A stretch of DNA of 64,000 bases from the NCBI RefSeq assembly GCF_003627955.1, contig NZ_RBWS01000024.1:1-64000 (forward strand), in the 5' to 3' direction. This document shows positions 27,701-34,870 of the stretch, one piece after another. The notes beneath the pieces are model-generated. The model was not told where the DNA came from and did not search any database. It worked only from the letters and a program-made list of their open reading frames with translations. The translations under genes were made by a program, and so were the position numbers. Position 1 is the stretch's first letter. Each line of letters begins with the position of its first letter. The DNA is from Sphingobacterium puteale. Lineage in GTDB: Bacteria > Bacteroidota > Bacteroidia > Sphingobacteriales > Sphingobacteriaceae.

Positions 27701-28234
27701 TTAGAATCGATTGTATACGCCGGAACAAAAGTGCCTACGCATACCCTTTCCTGGACAAATAGCCTCTCTTACAAAAACTTTGATTTTTCAATGATGCTTA
27801 CTTATGAAGGCGGTCATAAGATCAGAAATAAGGATCTACCGTATATGGGTGCAGGTAATTATCTGACATTCACGACCCTTGCTCCGATGAACAAAGACAT
27901 CCGTAACCGTTGGCAACAGGAAGGCGATGAACTGCATACCGATGTTCCGCGTCTGGTATTTCCAGAAGAAACAAATCTATACAACTCAGCAAGTGGAACC
28001 GTCTATCAATATGCAGACATCAATGTGCTGGATGCACGCAACGTGCGCATCCGTAATATCAGTCTCGCCTACCGGCTTCCGGCTGACTGGATAAAAAAGA
28101 TGCGCCTGGCACAGGCAAGGTTACAGTTCAACGCTGAAAATGTAGCCATGTTTACCAAATCCAGCAATGCAAAATTTATGCTGGAAGGCTATCGTGCCCC
28201 GAATTATGTTTTTGGCGCTTACCTCACCTTTTAA
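24734..28234 (+). CDS. SusC/RagA TonB-linked outer membrane transporter with STN domain
   Basis: An 1166-aa outer-membrane beta-barrel transporter. After the signal peptide (to ~FGQ) an STN signalling domain covers ~33-105 (ALAVMKQIEKQSAYHFVYDE). A carboxypeptidase-D regulatory-like beta-domain (~122-205) follows, then the TonB plug with SITVLKDAAAASIYGARAAN and VVVIVTKKG, and the barrel to the C-terminus ending GAYLTF. The STN domain fits control by the adjacent sigma/FecR pair. Substrate is unknown. The downstream susD and TPR-thioredoxin genes carry no glycosidase, so a peptide, metal complex or other non-glycan ligand is possible. Confidence 0.95.
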   Translation: MKQTYSSRLNKKARAVLLYGFSVLCSSYSFGQINIQANNESALAVMKQIEKQSAYHFVYDETQLTIPKVKLRLNDVSLKEALDATFTANNIQYKIVKNTILLKNAPTGRSTSTAPSVPSQQYTLHGKISNAEGTVLSGATVTIKNTTISTKSDQNGQFELTSPTRSAILSVSYLGYEPLEINANEESATIVLKPSNTSLSEVDVTINTGYQTIAKERATGAFSSLPKNSLQQQRLNNLESLLEGRIAGYHDGLLRGTTSMRGATSPLYVIDGFPVDNSTMDVNGRIVENLPDLNLEDIASITVLKDAAAASIYGARAANGVVVIVTKKGKSKGTEINVSATLTHTPYYFNTDRLASSADMIGIEREWAEKNPILKTMTAEQAKKTLNDMSYQSLGIRTILKKYAGEINESEMNAELDRLSRQGYRYYDDVAKYAKRNPFSQQYNLNLSNATEKSKFYFSTTYKKDLLEDRFSKNQNLGINLRNITQINKWLEVEMSTFLNYMDNDKQTYDILKPGISFLPYNKLKNDDGSNYTAHMADYMSLDKINSIKQYGLNTLDITPLDELKNNIEQSSGFSNRSFLKLNAKIADWLSYSASFQYEISNKKVELLYGKNSYYTRSRVNQFALIADGKATLMMPNGNIYKTTDLKNNAFNFRQQINIDKDFGEKHSLNAILGSELRNNRMRSQIQNLYNFDPDALTYTMLDPAIGKVGSFNQLNDNASQYEFTNRFVSFYGNVGYAYSKKYLLTGSLRWDRSNLWGTSSKYQDKPIWSIGAGWNLHEENFVQLDWLNQLKLRTSYGIGGNILQNIAPFMTAYYNTNSHVGGTQGTVSDRPNPSLSWEKTTTTNIGLDFGLFRNRISGSLDYYRKQGKDLFASTMGVPVEGFGYSTYVINNGQMTNHGLELTLNANILQKNDFSWNSSVLYAYNKNKVTYVNVKAPVYFLQLDYPDAYPRIGNPYQAIYAYKWAGLDQQGIPQVYDENGNKTTQTPTTLESIVYAGTKVPTHTLSWTNSLSYKNFDFSMMLTYEGGHKIRNKDLPYMGAGNYLTFTTLAPMNKDIRNRWQQEGDELHTDVPRLVFPEETNLYNSASGTVYQYADINVLDARNVRIRNISLAYRLPADWIKKMRLAQARLQFNAENVAMFTKSSNAKFMLEGYRAPNYVFGAYLTF

Positions 28235-28246
28235 TTTAAAATTCTT

Positions 28247-29650
28247 ATGAAAAAGATACCATACCTACTTGCGATCATACCGGTTCTGTTTTTCGCTTCC
28301 TGCAATAAATATTTGGACATATTACCCAAAGGCAAGAAAATCCCCCAGACCTATGCGGATTTTGAAGCGCTGTTGCGCGATGAAGCAACTGTTCATCAGG
28401 TTCCTATCCCCCAGGCTATTATTTTGCCCAATGATCGATTTGTTTCCCCTTCCAATCTTAACTATTATAAATTATGGGATATAAACTATAACTGGAAGGA
28501 ACAGGAGGACCGCAAAATCTACAACAATGCCGATGAAAGCACCTTTTATTATGCCTATTCGAGCATCTCTGTCTGCAATCTCATTCTAGAGCACGCGCCG
28601 ACGATGACTGAGGCCACAGCCCAACAACGGGATGAACTGATGGCTACTGCCAGAATACTGCGGGCCATCAGTTATTATACCTTAGCAAATTATTATGCCG
28701 CAGGTTATGACAGTAAAACGGCGGGCCAATTGCTATCAGTTCCACTGATTGAAAGTGCGGATATTGGCGCACCTTCAAAACAGGTTACGATTGCCGAAAT
28801 CTACGACTATATGATTAAGGATATCAAAGATGCACTCCCGAACCTGCCTACCACAGGACTAACTATCCTTCATCCAGGCAAAGGAGCGGCTTATGCTTTA
28901 CTGGCACGGATCTACCTGCAGATGGACAACTATCCGGATGCATTGGAAAATAGCGAAAAAGCACTGGGATACAACGATAAACTATACGACTGGACAGCCT
29001 ACTATAATGCCAATAAATCACAGATCGAAGACCCTAACAATTATACCTTGAAGAAAACGCCGATGGATTTTACCTATGTTGAGAATTACTATTTCAGACA
29101 TGGTCAATCGCCAAACTATACATCCGCTGAGTTAGCCCTACAAGTAGAACGTGCAGCTGGTTTTGAAAAAGGAGACAGTAAATTCGCTTCGCGCTGGAAG
29201 TTGCGCACAATCGTACCCAACACCTATTACACCAGTACGATGGACGGATTCTATAATACCCAAGGACTGACGACTGTCGAAGTCTATCTGATTGCTGCTG
29301 AATGCCAGGCACGGCAGGGAAATATCCAAAAAGCAATGGATCTCGTCAACAAGGTGCGCAAGACAAGGATCCTTGCAGCAAATTATAGCGACCTAACCGC
29401 ACAAAATGCCACAGATGCCATTAAAAAAATACAGCGGCTTAAACAGAATGAATTGATTCATTCCATTACCCCGTTTGCCGATTACAAACGCCTCAACAAA
29501 GAATCTGCTTTTGCGACAACACTGAGCAAAACGATTGATGGCAAGACGGTCCAACTGAGCCCGACATCACACCTCTGGATTATGCCTTTTCCATTGGGAG
29601 CAACCGAGAATCCGGGCAACGGGTCCATTAAACAGAATGTTGAAAAATAA
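28247..29650 (+). CDS. SusD/RagB outer-membrane substrate-binding lipoprotein
   Basis: A 467-aa surface lipoprotein with a type II signal (lipobox FFASC at ~16-20, then NKYLDILPKGKKIP). The helical TPR-like SusD fold is indicated by RILRAISYYTLANYYAAGYD, AYALLARIYLQMDNY and the C-terminal EVYLIAAECQARQGN. It starts 12 bp after susC and forms the lid over that transporter. The ligand cannot be inferred. The start at 28247 gives a complete signal peptide. Confidence 0.93.
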   Translation: MKKIPYLLAIIPVLFFASCNKYLDILPKGKKIPQTYADFEALLRDEATVHQVPIPQAIILPNDRFVSPSNLNYYKLWDINYNWKEQEDRKIYNNADESTFYYAYSSISVCNLILEHAPTMTEATAQQRDELMATARILRAISYYTLANYYAAGYDSKTAGQLLSVPLIESADIGAPSKQVTIAEIYDYMIKDIKDALPNLPTTGLTILHPGKGAAYALLARIYLQMDNYPDALENSEKALGYNDKLYDWTAYYNANKSQIEDPNNYTLKKTPMDFTYVENYYFRHGQSPNYTSAELALQVERAAGFEKGDSKFASRWKLRTIVPNTYYTSTMDGFYNTQGLTTVEVYLIAAECQARQGNIQKAMDLVNKVRKTRILAANYSDLTAQNATDAIKKIQRLKQNELIHSITPFADYKRLNKESAFATTLSKTIDGKTVQLSPTSHLWIMPFPLGATENPGNGSIKQNVEK

Positions 29651-29661
29651 AACAAAGAACC

Positions 29662-31134
29662 ATGAAAGTAAAAGCTTTAACACTAGCACTCCTGCTGGCA
29701 GCAACGGCAGGTTATGCGCAACAACAAACGGCGAATAGATACGAACAATACCTTCCCATTATTGAAAAAGGTACATTGGCACAAAAAGATTCTTTGGCAA
29801 AAGCATTACTTGCAGAAGTAAAAGGTTACAAAACGGAAGCGGACTATCGTACGACCATCAATATCCTCCGTTCGCTGGACAAAGAAAACGAAATGGTTAC
29901 CGTTGAAAATATCGCGAAAAAAAAATACCCAAAAGGCGCAATAACGCGCGATGTCTTTATCACGGATGTCTTCTACAATGCAGGCACGTCAACGGAGAAA
30001 GAAAAGGCCTATAGTGAACTGATCAAAAAATGGCCGGTCAAAAACTTCAGTGAAGAACCCCTGACCTATGATTACGTTCTGGCCAATTTGGCGCAGAGTT
30101 TTGCCAATGATGGAAATGCCCCAAAGGCTGTTCATTACTTGGGCGAAATGAAAGAGCGGTTCTGGCGTGGAAATGGCTATATTCCAGTTGGTCAGATCCT
30201 TCTAAAGGCAAGCGATACAACGACTGCCGCGCCACTTTTGAAGACTGCAATGGATGACAGTTATTATTACCTCACGCTGCCAGAAGAGCAAAAGGACAAT
30301 AAAGCCCGCTTTGCATCGATGGGTTATGCCAGCTCGATGTCTGCTTATGTAAATATTCTTGTTGCGCAGAAAAAATATGCTGAAGCTCTCGAATATATCG
30401 AAAATGCGCTGAAAGCGGCGCCCGAGCAAGCCGATGGATTAGCCATGGTATACTATAAATCGCTGATGGGAACAGGCAGAAAGCTTGAGGCCTATAATAT
30501 TTTAACAAAATTATATGCCAAAGGACAGTTTGCTGTCGAAAATGATCTTAAAAGATTATATACCGAATTAAACGGATCAGTCCAGGGTTATGAGCAGTTC
30601 AATGCTTCCCTGAAAGCGGAGTTAACGCAAAACATCCGCGACCATATCAAAGAGATGGCGACCTTTAGACCGGCCCCCAATTTCGAGCTCCTCAATCTAA
30701 AGGGTGAAAAAGTATCCCTCGCCAGCCTAAAAGGAAAAGTTGTAGTATTGGATTTCTGGGCGACCTGGTGTCAGCCTTGTGTACGCTCATTTCCTGGAAT
30801 GAAAGCTGCCCAAGAATCCTATGCGAATGATAAGGATGTTCAATTCCTGTTTATGAATACCTGGGAGCGGGATAAGAACTACAAAGAAAATGTTGTATCC
30901 TTTATTACAAAAAACAATTATCCATTCGAGGTGCTGTACGACGATCAAAAAGATCCGCAGACAGGAAAAGTCATGGCAGCTCAATATGGTGTCAATGGTA
31001 TCCCAGCCAAATTTATTATTGATAAGGAAGGAAATATCCGATACTTTCTTACTGGATCCACGTCCAATGTGGACTATATCAAATTGGAAATGAAAGAATT
31101 GATAGAAGCCGCTAAAAAACCTTACAAAGGCTAA
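29662..31134 (+). CDS. TPR-containing TlpA-like thioredoxin-fold protein
   Basis: A 490-aa protein with a signal peptide (MKVKALTLALLLAATAGYAQ). Residues ~25-330 are helical and TPR-like (KKYAEALEYIENALKAAPEQ). Residues ~335-490 form an AhpC/TlpA thioredoxin domain with the active site WATWCQPC (C370, C373) and the cis-Pro segment NGIPAKFIIDKEG. It should act as a periplasmic thiol-disulfide oxidoreductase. Spacing of 11 bp from susD places it in the sigma-FecR-SusCD operon as the last gene, followed by a hairpin. Redox handling of the imported substrate or of the transporter are both possible; the sequence does not decide. Confidence 0.87.
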   Translation: MKVKALTLALLLAATAGYAQQQTANRYEQYLPIIEKGTLAQKDSLAKALLAEVKGYKTEADYRTTINILRSLDKENEMVTVENIAKKKYPKGAITRDVFITDVFYNAGTSTEKEKAYSELIKKWPVKNFSEEPLTYDYVLANLAQSFANDGNAPKAVHYLGEMKERFWRGNGYIPVGQILLKASDTTTAAPLLKTAMDDSYYYLTLPEEQKDNKARFASMGYASSMSAYVNILVAQKKYAEALEYIENALKAAPEQADGLAMVYYKSLMGTGRKLEAYNILTKLYAKGQFAVENDLKRLYTELNGSVQGYEQFNASLKAELTQNIRDHIKEMATFRPAPNFELLNLKGEKVSLASLKGKVVVLDFWATWCQPCVRSFPGMKAAQESYANDKDVQFLFMNTWERDKNYKENVVSFITKNNYPFEVLYDDQKDPQTGKVMAAQYGVNGIPAKFIIDKEGNIRYFLTGSTSNVDYIKLEMKELIEAAKKPYKG

Positions 31135-31140
31135 TAATCT

Positions 31141-31166
31141 TGTCTGCCTCTATCCAGAGGCAGACA
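31141..31166 (+). terminator. Hairpin closing the first sigma-FecR-SusCD operon
   Basis: A perfect 11-bp stem, TGTCTGCCTCT / AGAGGCAGACA, has a 4-nt loop 7 bp after the stop codon of the TPR-thioredoxin gene. No adjacent U-run is present, but the position and stem strength suit a transcript end. Confidence 0.65.
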
Positions 31167-31190
31167 TACACAGCTCCTACTTTTATTCAC

Positions 31191-31316
31191 TCACTTCGTG
31201 CTCATGAGCAGTTTCCGGTGTTTGTTTCCCCACTGGCTAAGTTGAGCTCAGATCGGAATCAATTCTTTGGCCGCTTCCGTCAACTCATATCTTACCCGAG
31301 GTGGCACTTCCTGGTT
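31191..31316 (-). pseudogene. C-terminal relic of an HxlR family transcriptional regulator
   Basis: Minus-strand codons from 31316 give NQEVPPRVRYELTEAAKELI then PI, an in-frame TGA, and AQLSQWGNKHRKLLMSTK to a stop at 31191. The pattern VPPRVxYxLTE..K.LIP....L..WG.KH is the conserved C-terminal half of HxlR winged-helix regulators. One internal stop and the missing N-terminal half make it a dead fragment. It overlaps, in another frame, the 3' end of the adjacent secreted-protein ORF. Confidence 0.7.
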
Positions 31317-31629
31317 TTCCACCTACAGTTATGTTGATTTCCCCATTCTTAACCTCACAAAAATCTTCCAATATTTTTCCCATCATTTTATAATATCTGC
31401 TTTCGTTATACACCTCGACTAGGTCAGACGTATGGGCATCAAAATCACCACTGCTGATAATGATTTCGGAAAATGTTTTTTGATCGGGCCACAATGTTTT
31501 GAAAGCCTTAGCATCGCGGTTTTTTATCGCTTCAAATGCTTTGTGCAAATGTTTCTCAGCGGCAGCATTCTGCGCCATCGCTAGTGTATTTACTAGCATA
31601 ACTAGTACGAGTAAGAGGTGTTTTTCCAT
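31285..31629 (-). CDS. Small secreted protein of unknown function, probably 3'-truncated
   Basis: A 114-aa protein with a clear signal peptide (to ~LAMAQ). The mature part, AAEKHLHKAFEAIKNRDAKAF to CEVKNGEINITV, is acidic and helical and looks like a family protein cut short. The final residues GGKPGSATSGKI are encoded by the first codons of an HxlR relic read in the wrong frame, so the natural C-terminus has probably been replaced at a deletion junction near 31320. I do not recognise the family. Whether the remaining protein is functional is unclear. Confidence 0.5.
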   Translation of the reverse strand: MEKHLLLVLVMLVNTLAMAQNAAAEKHLHKAFEAIKNRDAKAFKTLWPDQKTFSEIIISSGDFDAHTSDLVEVYNESRYYKMMGKILEDFCEVKNGEINITVGGKPGSATSGKI

Positions 31630-31912
31630 AAAAGAAATAAATAATGAATTTTTTAAATATAAAAATATTCATCCCTGAAATGGGTAGTCATTTAACATTC
31701 GTCGTACTCGTTTTAAGATTCGTGTTGTTTGTGAACAAGGAAAAAGAGTGAAGCATTAGGAGTATCTAAGATGATGAGGGATATCAAAAAAACAATTGGT
31801 AAAATAGCTTCAGGCATTTTATTTTTAAAAATTGCAATTTTTCACTTCCTGAAACTATGAACAAATGTTGACTTTTGCAGTACCGCAAGATCTATTTAAA
31901 AACTAAAATAAA

Positions 31913-31941
31913 ATAGGCTAGGGAATCAATCCCTAGCCTAT
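31913..31941 (-). terminator. Intrinsic terminator downstream of the phosphatase gene
   Basis: A perfect 12-bp stem, ATAGGCTAGGGA / TCCCTAGCCTAT, has a 5-nt loop. On the minus strand it is followed by TTTATTTTAGTTTTT. It ends the leftward second sigma-FecR-SusCD unit. Confidence 0.8.
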
Positions 31942-31952
31942 AAAAAATACAA

Positions 31953-32036
31953 TTAAATCAACTGCCTACGGTATCGAAATCCCGTCGTCAGTGCAAAAGG
32001 TTTTAAAAATTTTCTGTCTTTTTCACTATTCTTCAT
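31953..32036 (-). CDS. Possible 27-residue basic peptide ORF
   Basis: ATG 32036 opens MKNSEKDRKFLKPFALTTGF and then RYRRQLI to a TAA 12 bp before the terminator hairpin. It lies 51 bp downstream of the phosphatase stop, inside the same transcript. The peptide is strongly basic. There is no homology I can name, and the ORF is short enough to occur by chance. Confidence 0.2.
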   Translation of the reverse strand: MKNSEKDRKFLKPFALTTGFRYRRQLI

Positions 32037-32086
32037 TTGCTACCGATACTGATTTTATCCGTTCACGGCTTCCTGTATTAGATTCG

Positions 32087-33091
32087 CTACGATTTGGGCA
32101 GGCTAAATTGATATATCTCGTGGCCCTGGTAGTCGATAATCTGGCATTTCAGCCCTTCTGCATTTATCGAAAAGTAGAAAAATCCATACTGATCCCTCGC
32201 GAAACGGCTGTAAGGAAGATTATTTTTGACCGGGGTTATCTCCGATCCTGCACCCGAGATAAACTGATGAAACTTCTTTCCTTCCACTTTTAGATGCTGT
32301 AGTGAATGTTCATGCCCAGAGAGGTAAATATCTACCCCCCGTTTTTCAAACATCGTTTCCAATACCTTTCGCACGGCAAGTGTATCGTAATTATCGGTAC
32401 GTGGTCCGGCCGTATATAATGGATGATGACCAACAACAATTTTCCAATGGGCATCCGAGTTTTCCAACAGCTGATCTAACCATTCCAGCTGCTTTTCGGG
32501 CTGCTGTCCTGCCACATGAGGTCCATATTCACTGTTGGTATAAAATTCGGGGATCATCGGATTCGTATCAATAAATGCCATTAATACCTTTTTATCATCC
32601 CTGAGCTTAAATATCCTGCTATAGTAGCGTGCGGGCATCTTCCAGCGTCTGCTGATACCACTATAGCGGACCTGTGCATCCGGATCGGATTTGTAATCAT
32701 GGTTACCCAGGATCGGATACCAATCCCATTGCAATGAAAATGCCGTATAAATATTCTCAAACGAATAATGCCATAAGGGATCATGCTCACTGACTACCCC
32801 CGAAGGATAAAAGTTATCACCTGTAGAGATGATAAAATCATTGGCATGCAGATCGGCCCATTTCCCCATTTGCTGTGCTACAGCGAGCTGGTGATCAGCG
32901 CCATTGCGTCCCCAATCCCCGACAGCTATAAAATGAAGATCATAGTCATCTTTTGGTTTGAATAATTGCTGTATATCCTCGCTTTCAAGCTGCGTCGGCT
33001 CTGCCAGTCCGAAGCTGCTTAGCGAAATTCCCCCCAGGCCAGCTGCTAGCGCCGTGCCGAGGGAATTTTTCATAAAAGTTCTGCGTTTCAT
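32087..33091 (-). CDS. Tat-exported metallophosphoesterase, purple acid phosphatase-like
   Basis: A 334-aa protein with a twin-arginine signal (MKRRTFMKNSLGTALAAGLG). The metal-binding blocks of calcineurin-like/purple acid phosphatases appear in order: GDWG (D59), GDNFY (D92, Y95), GNHDY (N130, H131), VVGHHP (H221/H222) and SGHEHSLQ (H260, H262). This is the small tartrate-resistant (TRAP-like) layout. Such enzymes release phosphate from phosphomonoesters. It follows susD by only 8 bp, so the second SusCD unit may import or process a phosphorylated substrate. Confidence 0.88.
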   Translation of the reverse strand: MKRRTFMKNSLGTALAAGLGGISLSSFGLAEPTQLESEDIQQLFKPKDDYDLHFIAVGDWGRNGADHQLAVAQQMGKWADLHANDFIISTGDNFYPSGVVSEHDPLWHYSFENIYTAFSLQWDWYPILGNHDYKSDPDAQVRYSGISRRWKMPARYYSRIFKLRDDKKVLMAFIDTNPMIPEFYTNSEYGPHVAGQQPEKQLEWLDQLLENSDAHWKIVVGHHPLYTAGPRTDNYDTLAVRKVLETMFEKRGVDIYLSGHEHSLQHLKVEGKKFHQFISGAGSEITPVKNNLPYSRFARDQYGFFYFSINAEGLKCQIIDYQGHEIYQFSLPKS

Positions 33092-33099
33092 AGATCAAT

Positions 33100-34749
33100 T
33101 TAATAGCCAGGATTCTGCTTCCAATGTGTGTTTACGTTCAATACGGTAGTCGGTACCGGAAATATACGACGGAATTTCTCACTCATTCCAGCTGGGTAAA
33201 GTGAGCGGAAACCCCAGTTATCTTCAAACTTACCGTAACGGATCAGGTCATTCCTACGCCAGGATTCATCCGCAAATTCCCGTGCGCGTTCGTCCAGAAT
33301 ATCCTGTAGCCCCGGCGCGACCGTCAGCGCTGGTGCATTGACATAGGCGCGGACCTGATTGACCAAAGATTGTGGCGTCTGACCATTAGTGGGGGTTGCA
33401 CCGCGAAGTATCGCTTCGGCTTTCATCAACAGAATATCAGCATAGCGAAATACAGGTACGTCGTTGCTCTGATTGCGCTGATTGGCTGATGTCACGGCTA
33501 CATCCATATAGAATTTTATGGAGCGATATCCCATGGACCGCCCTTTTTGGTCATTGCCGGCATTTAATGTAGCAGCACCATCGGGACGCAAGACAATATC
33601 CCGCGAGGTTTCCATTTGCCAGTCAAATTGCACGTCAGCATCGGCACCTTTATAATCCTGATCTATACCACGTTTAGAAGTTTTGATCAGGAAAGGACGG
33701 CTTTTATCTTCAGCGTAGTTAGACCAATAATATTGCTTGCCACCGATATACGATGCGTTGCGTTCGTCTCCTTCCAAATTAAATTTGTCCAGGTAAGATG
33801 GTAACACACGAAAAGTACCCCCTACACTTTGCGGCAATTGGGCGAACTGATTCTGCCCACTGCGGTGGATCCAAAAACGTGCATAGGTCATCCCTTGCTG
33901 TTTTTCCCGGTCAAAGGGCACGGCGAAAATAAAATCTTTGATCTGATACCCATTGTCAGGGCGAAATTTGGCCATAAACTTATGACTCGTGAGGTTAAAC
34001 TGACCAGAAGCAATGATCTCGTCGCATAGGGCAACAACATCATTTAGTTTCTGATTCGGGGTAGCGGGCGAATAGCTGGCTACATCCGCCGTCGTGTAGA
34101 CGTTCCAGTTGAGGTACAATTTTGCCAACAGCGCTTCAGCCATATATTTTGTTGCTTTTCCGTATGTTGCAATGGACACCGTTGTCGGCAGGAGATCTTT
34201 TACGGCCAACAATTCAGACTCAATAAAGCGGCAGACGTCAGCCCGGCTGGAACGCTCAGGTACAGCGTCGATGGGCCCGGTAATCAAGGGTACTGCACCA
34301 AAGTTATCCATCAGTATAAAATAATAATATGCACGAATGGCGCGTGCGGGGGCAGTAAATTCGGCTTTGTCGGCACCGAACAGCGTAATCGCATTATTGG
34401 CTAGGGTGATGCCGGTCGAAGCCGAATTCCACATACTGGGCAGCAAACCATTGTCTGCGGTCCAGTTGTGCAGGTGAAATTCACGGTATCGCCCACCATC
34501 GTAATAATCCGTACCGATAGCGACACTGACGGCCTCATCTGCAGAAAGCGTCTGAATCATCCAGTGGTCACGGCCCAGTGCTCCGCGGTAGGCCGCGTAT
34601 ACATCGGCCAAAATCGCTTCGGCGGCACGCTCGGTGTTGGGGAACTCCGTATGCTGTGATTTTATATCAACATCCAGATCGGTGCAAGAAGCTATTGAAA
34701 AGGCAAAAGCCGATAGTGTGAATAAACGAATAAAAAATTCTGATTTCAT
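33100..34749 (-). CDS. SusD/RagB outer-membrane substrate-binding lipoprotein
   Basis: A 549-aa surface lipoprotein with a type II signal (SIASC, then TDLDVDIKSQHTEF). SusD-family features are AARAIRAYYYFILMDNFGAVP-like text, AKYMAEALLAKLYLNWNVY, FRYADILLMKAEAILRG and the C-terminal FRRIFPVPTTVLNVN ending WKQNPGY. It is the partner of the SusC encoded upstream, from which it is separated by 121 bp. That is a larger gap than usual and contains only a 24-codon frame without support. The phosphatase gene follows 8 bp later. Confidence 0.93.
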   Translation of the reverse strand: MKSEFFIRLFTLSAFAFSIASCTDLDVDIKSQHTEFPNTERAAEAILADVYAAYRGALGRDHWMIQTLSADEAVSVAIGTDYYDGGRYREFHLHNWTADNGLLPSMWNSASTGITLANNAITLFGADKAEFTAPARAIRAYYYFILMDNFGAVPLITGPIDAVPERSSRADVCRFIESELLAVKDLLPTTVSIATYGKATKYMAEALLAKLYLNWNVYTTADVASYSPATPNQKLNDVVALCDEIIASGQFNLTSHKFMAKFRPDNGYQIKDFIFAVPFDREKQQGMTYARFWIHRSGQNQFAQLPQSVGGTFRVLPSYLDKFNLEGDERNASYIGGKQYYWSNYAEDKSRPFLIKTSKRGIDQDYKGADADVQFDWQMETSRDIVLRPDGAATLNAGNDQKGRSMGYRSIKFYMDVAVTSANQRNQSNDVPVFRYADILLMKAEAILRGATPTNGQTPQSLVNQVRAYVNAPALTVAPGLQDILDERAREFADESWRRNDLIRYGKFEDNWGFRSLYPAGMSEKFRRIFPVPTTVLNVNTHWKQNPGY

Positions 34750-34870
34750 ATCTAAATATTATTTGATGAGCCTGCTATGCTCTGTTATCCATTTAATGAT
34801 TCGATCCATCCCCAGTCTCCTTCGATCTTGTAAAAATCTTTCGAAAGGGGACCTTCCATTGATCAATGTC

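Larger units (their letters stand above)
31630..32086. other. 457-bp AT-rich intergenic region
   Basis: It holds the upstream region of the small secreted protein gene, a strong hairpin at 31913-31941 and a possible 27-codon minus-strand ORF at 31953-32036. A 29-codon plus-strand frame near 31772 (MMRDIKKTIGK...) is present but has no support. Nothing else was recognised. Confidence 0.4.

Noticed and set aside
31771..31860. 29-codon plus-strand frame (MMRDIKKTIGK...) with a hydrophobic end
   Set aside because: No homology, no promoter or terminator suited to it; AT-rich intergenic DNA gives such frames easily.
34785..34859. 24-codon minus-strand frame (MEGPLSKDFYKIEGDW...) in the susC-susD gap
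   Set aside because: Too short, no recognisable family and no regulatory leader logic at this place; most likely chance.
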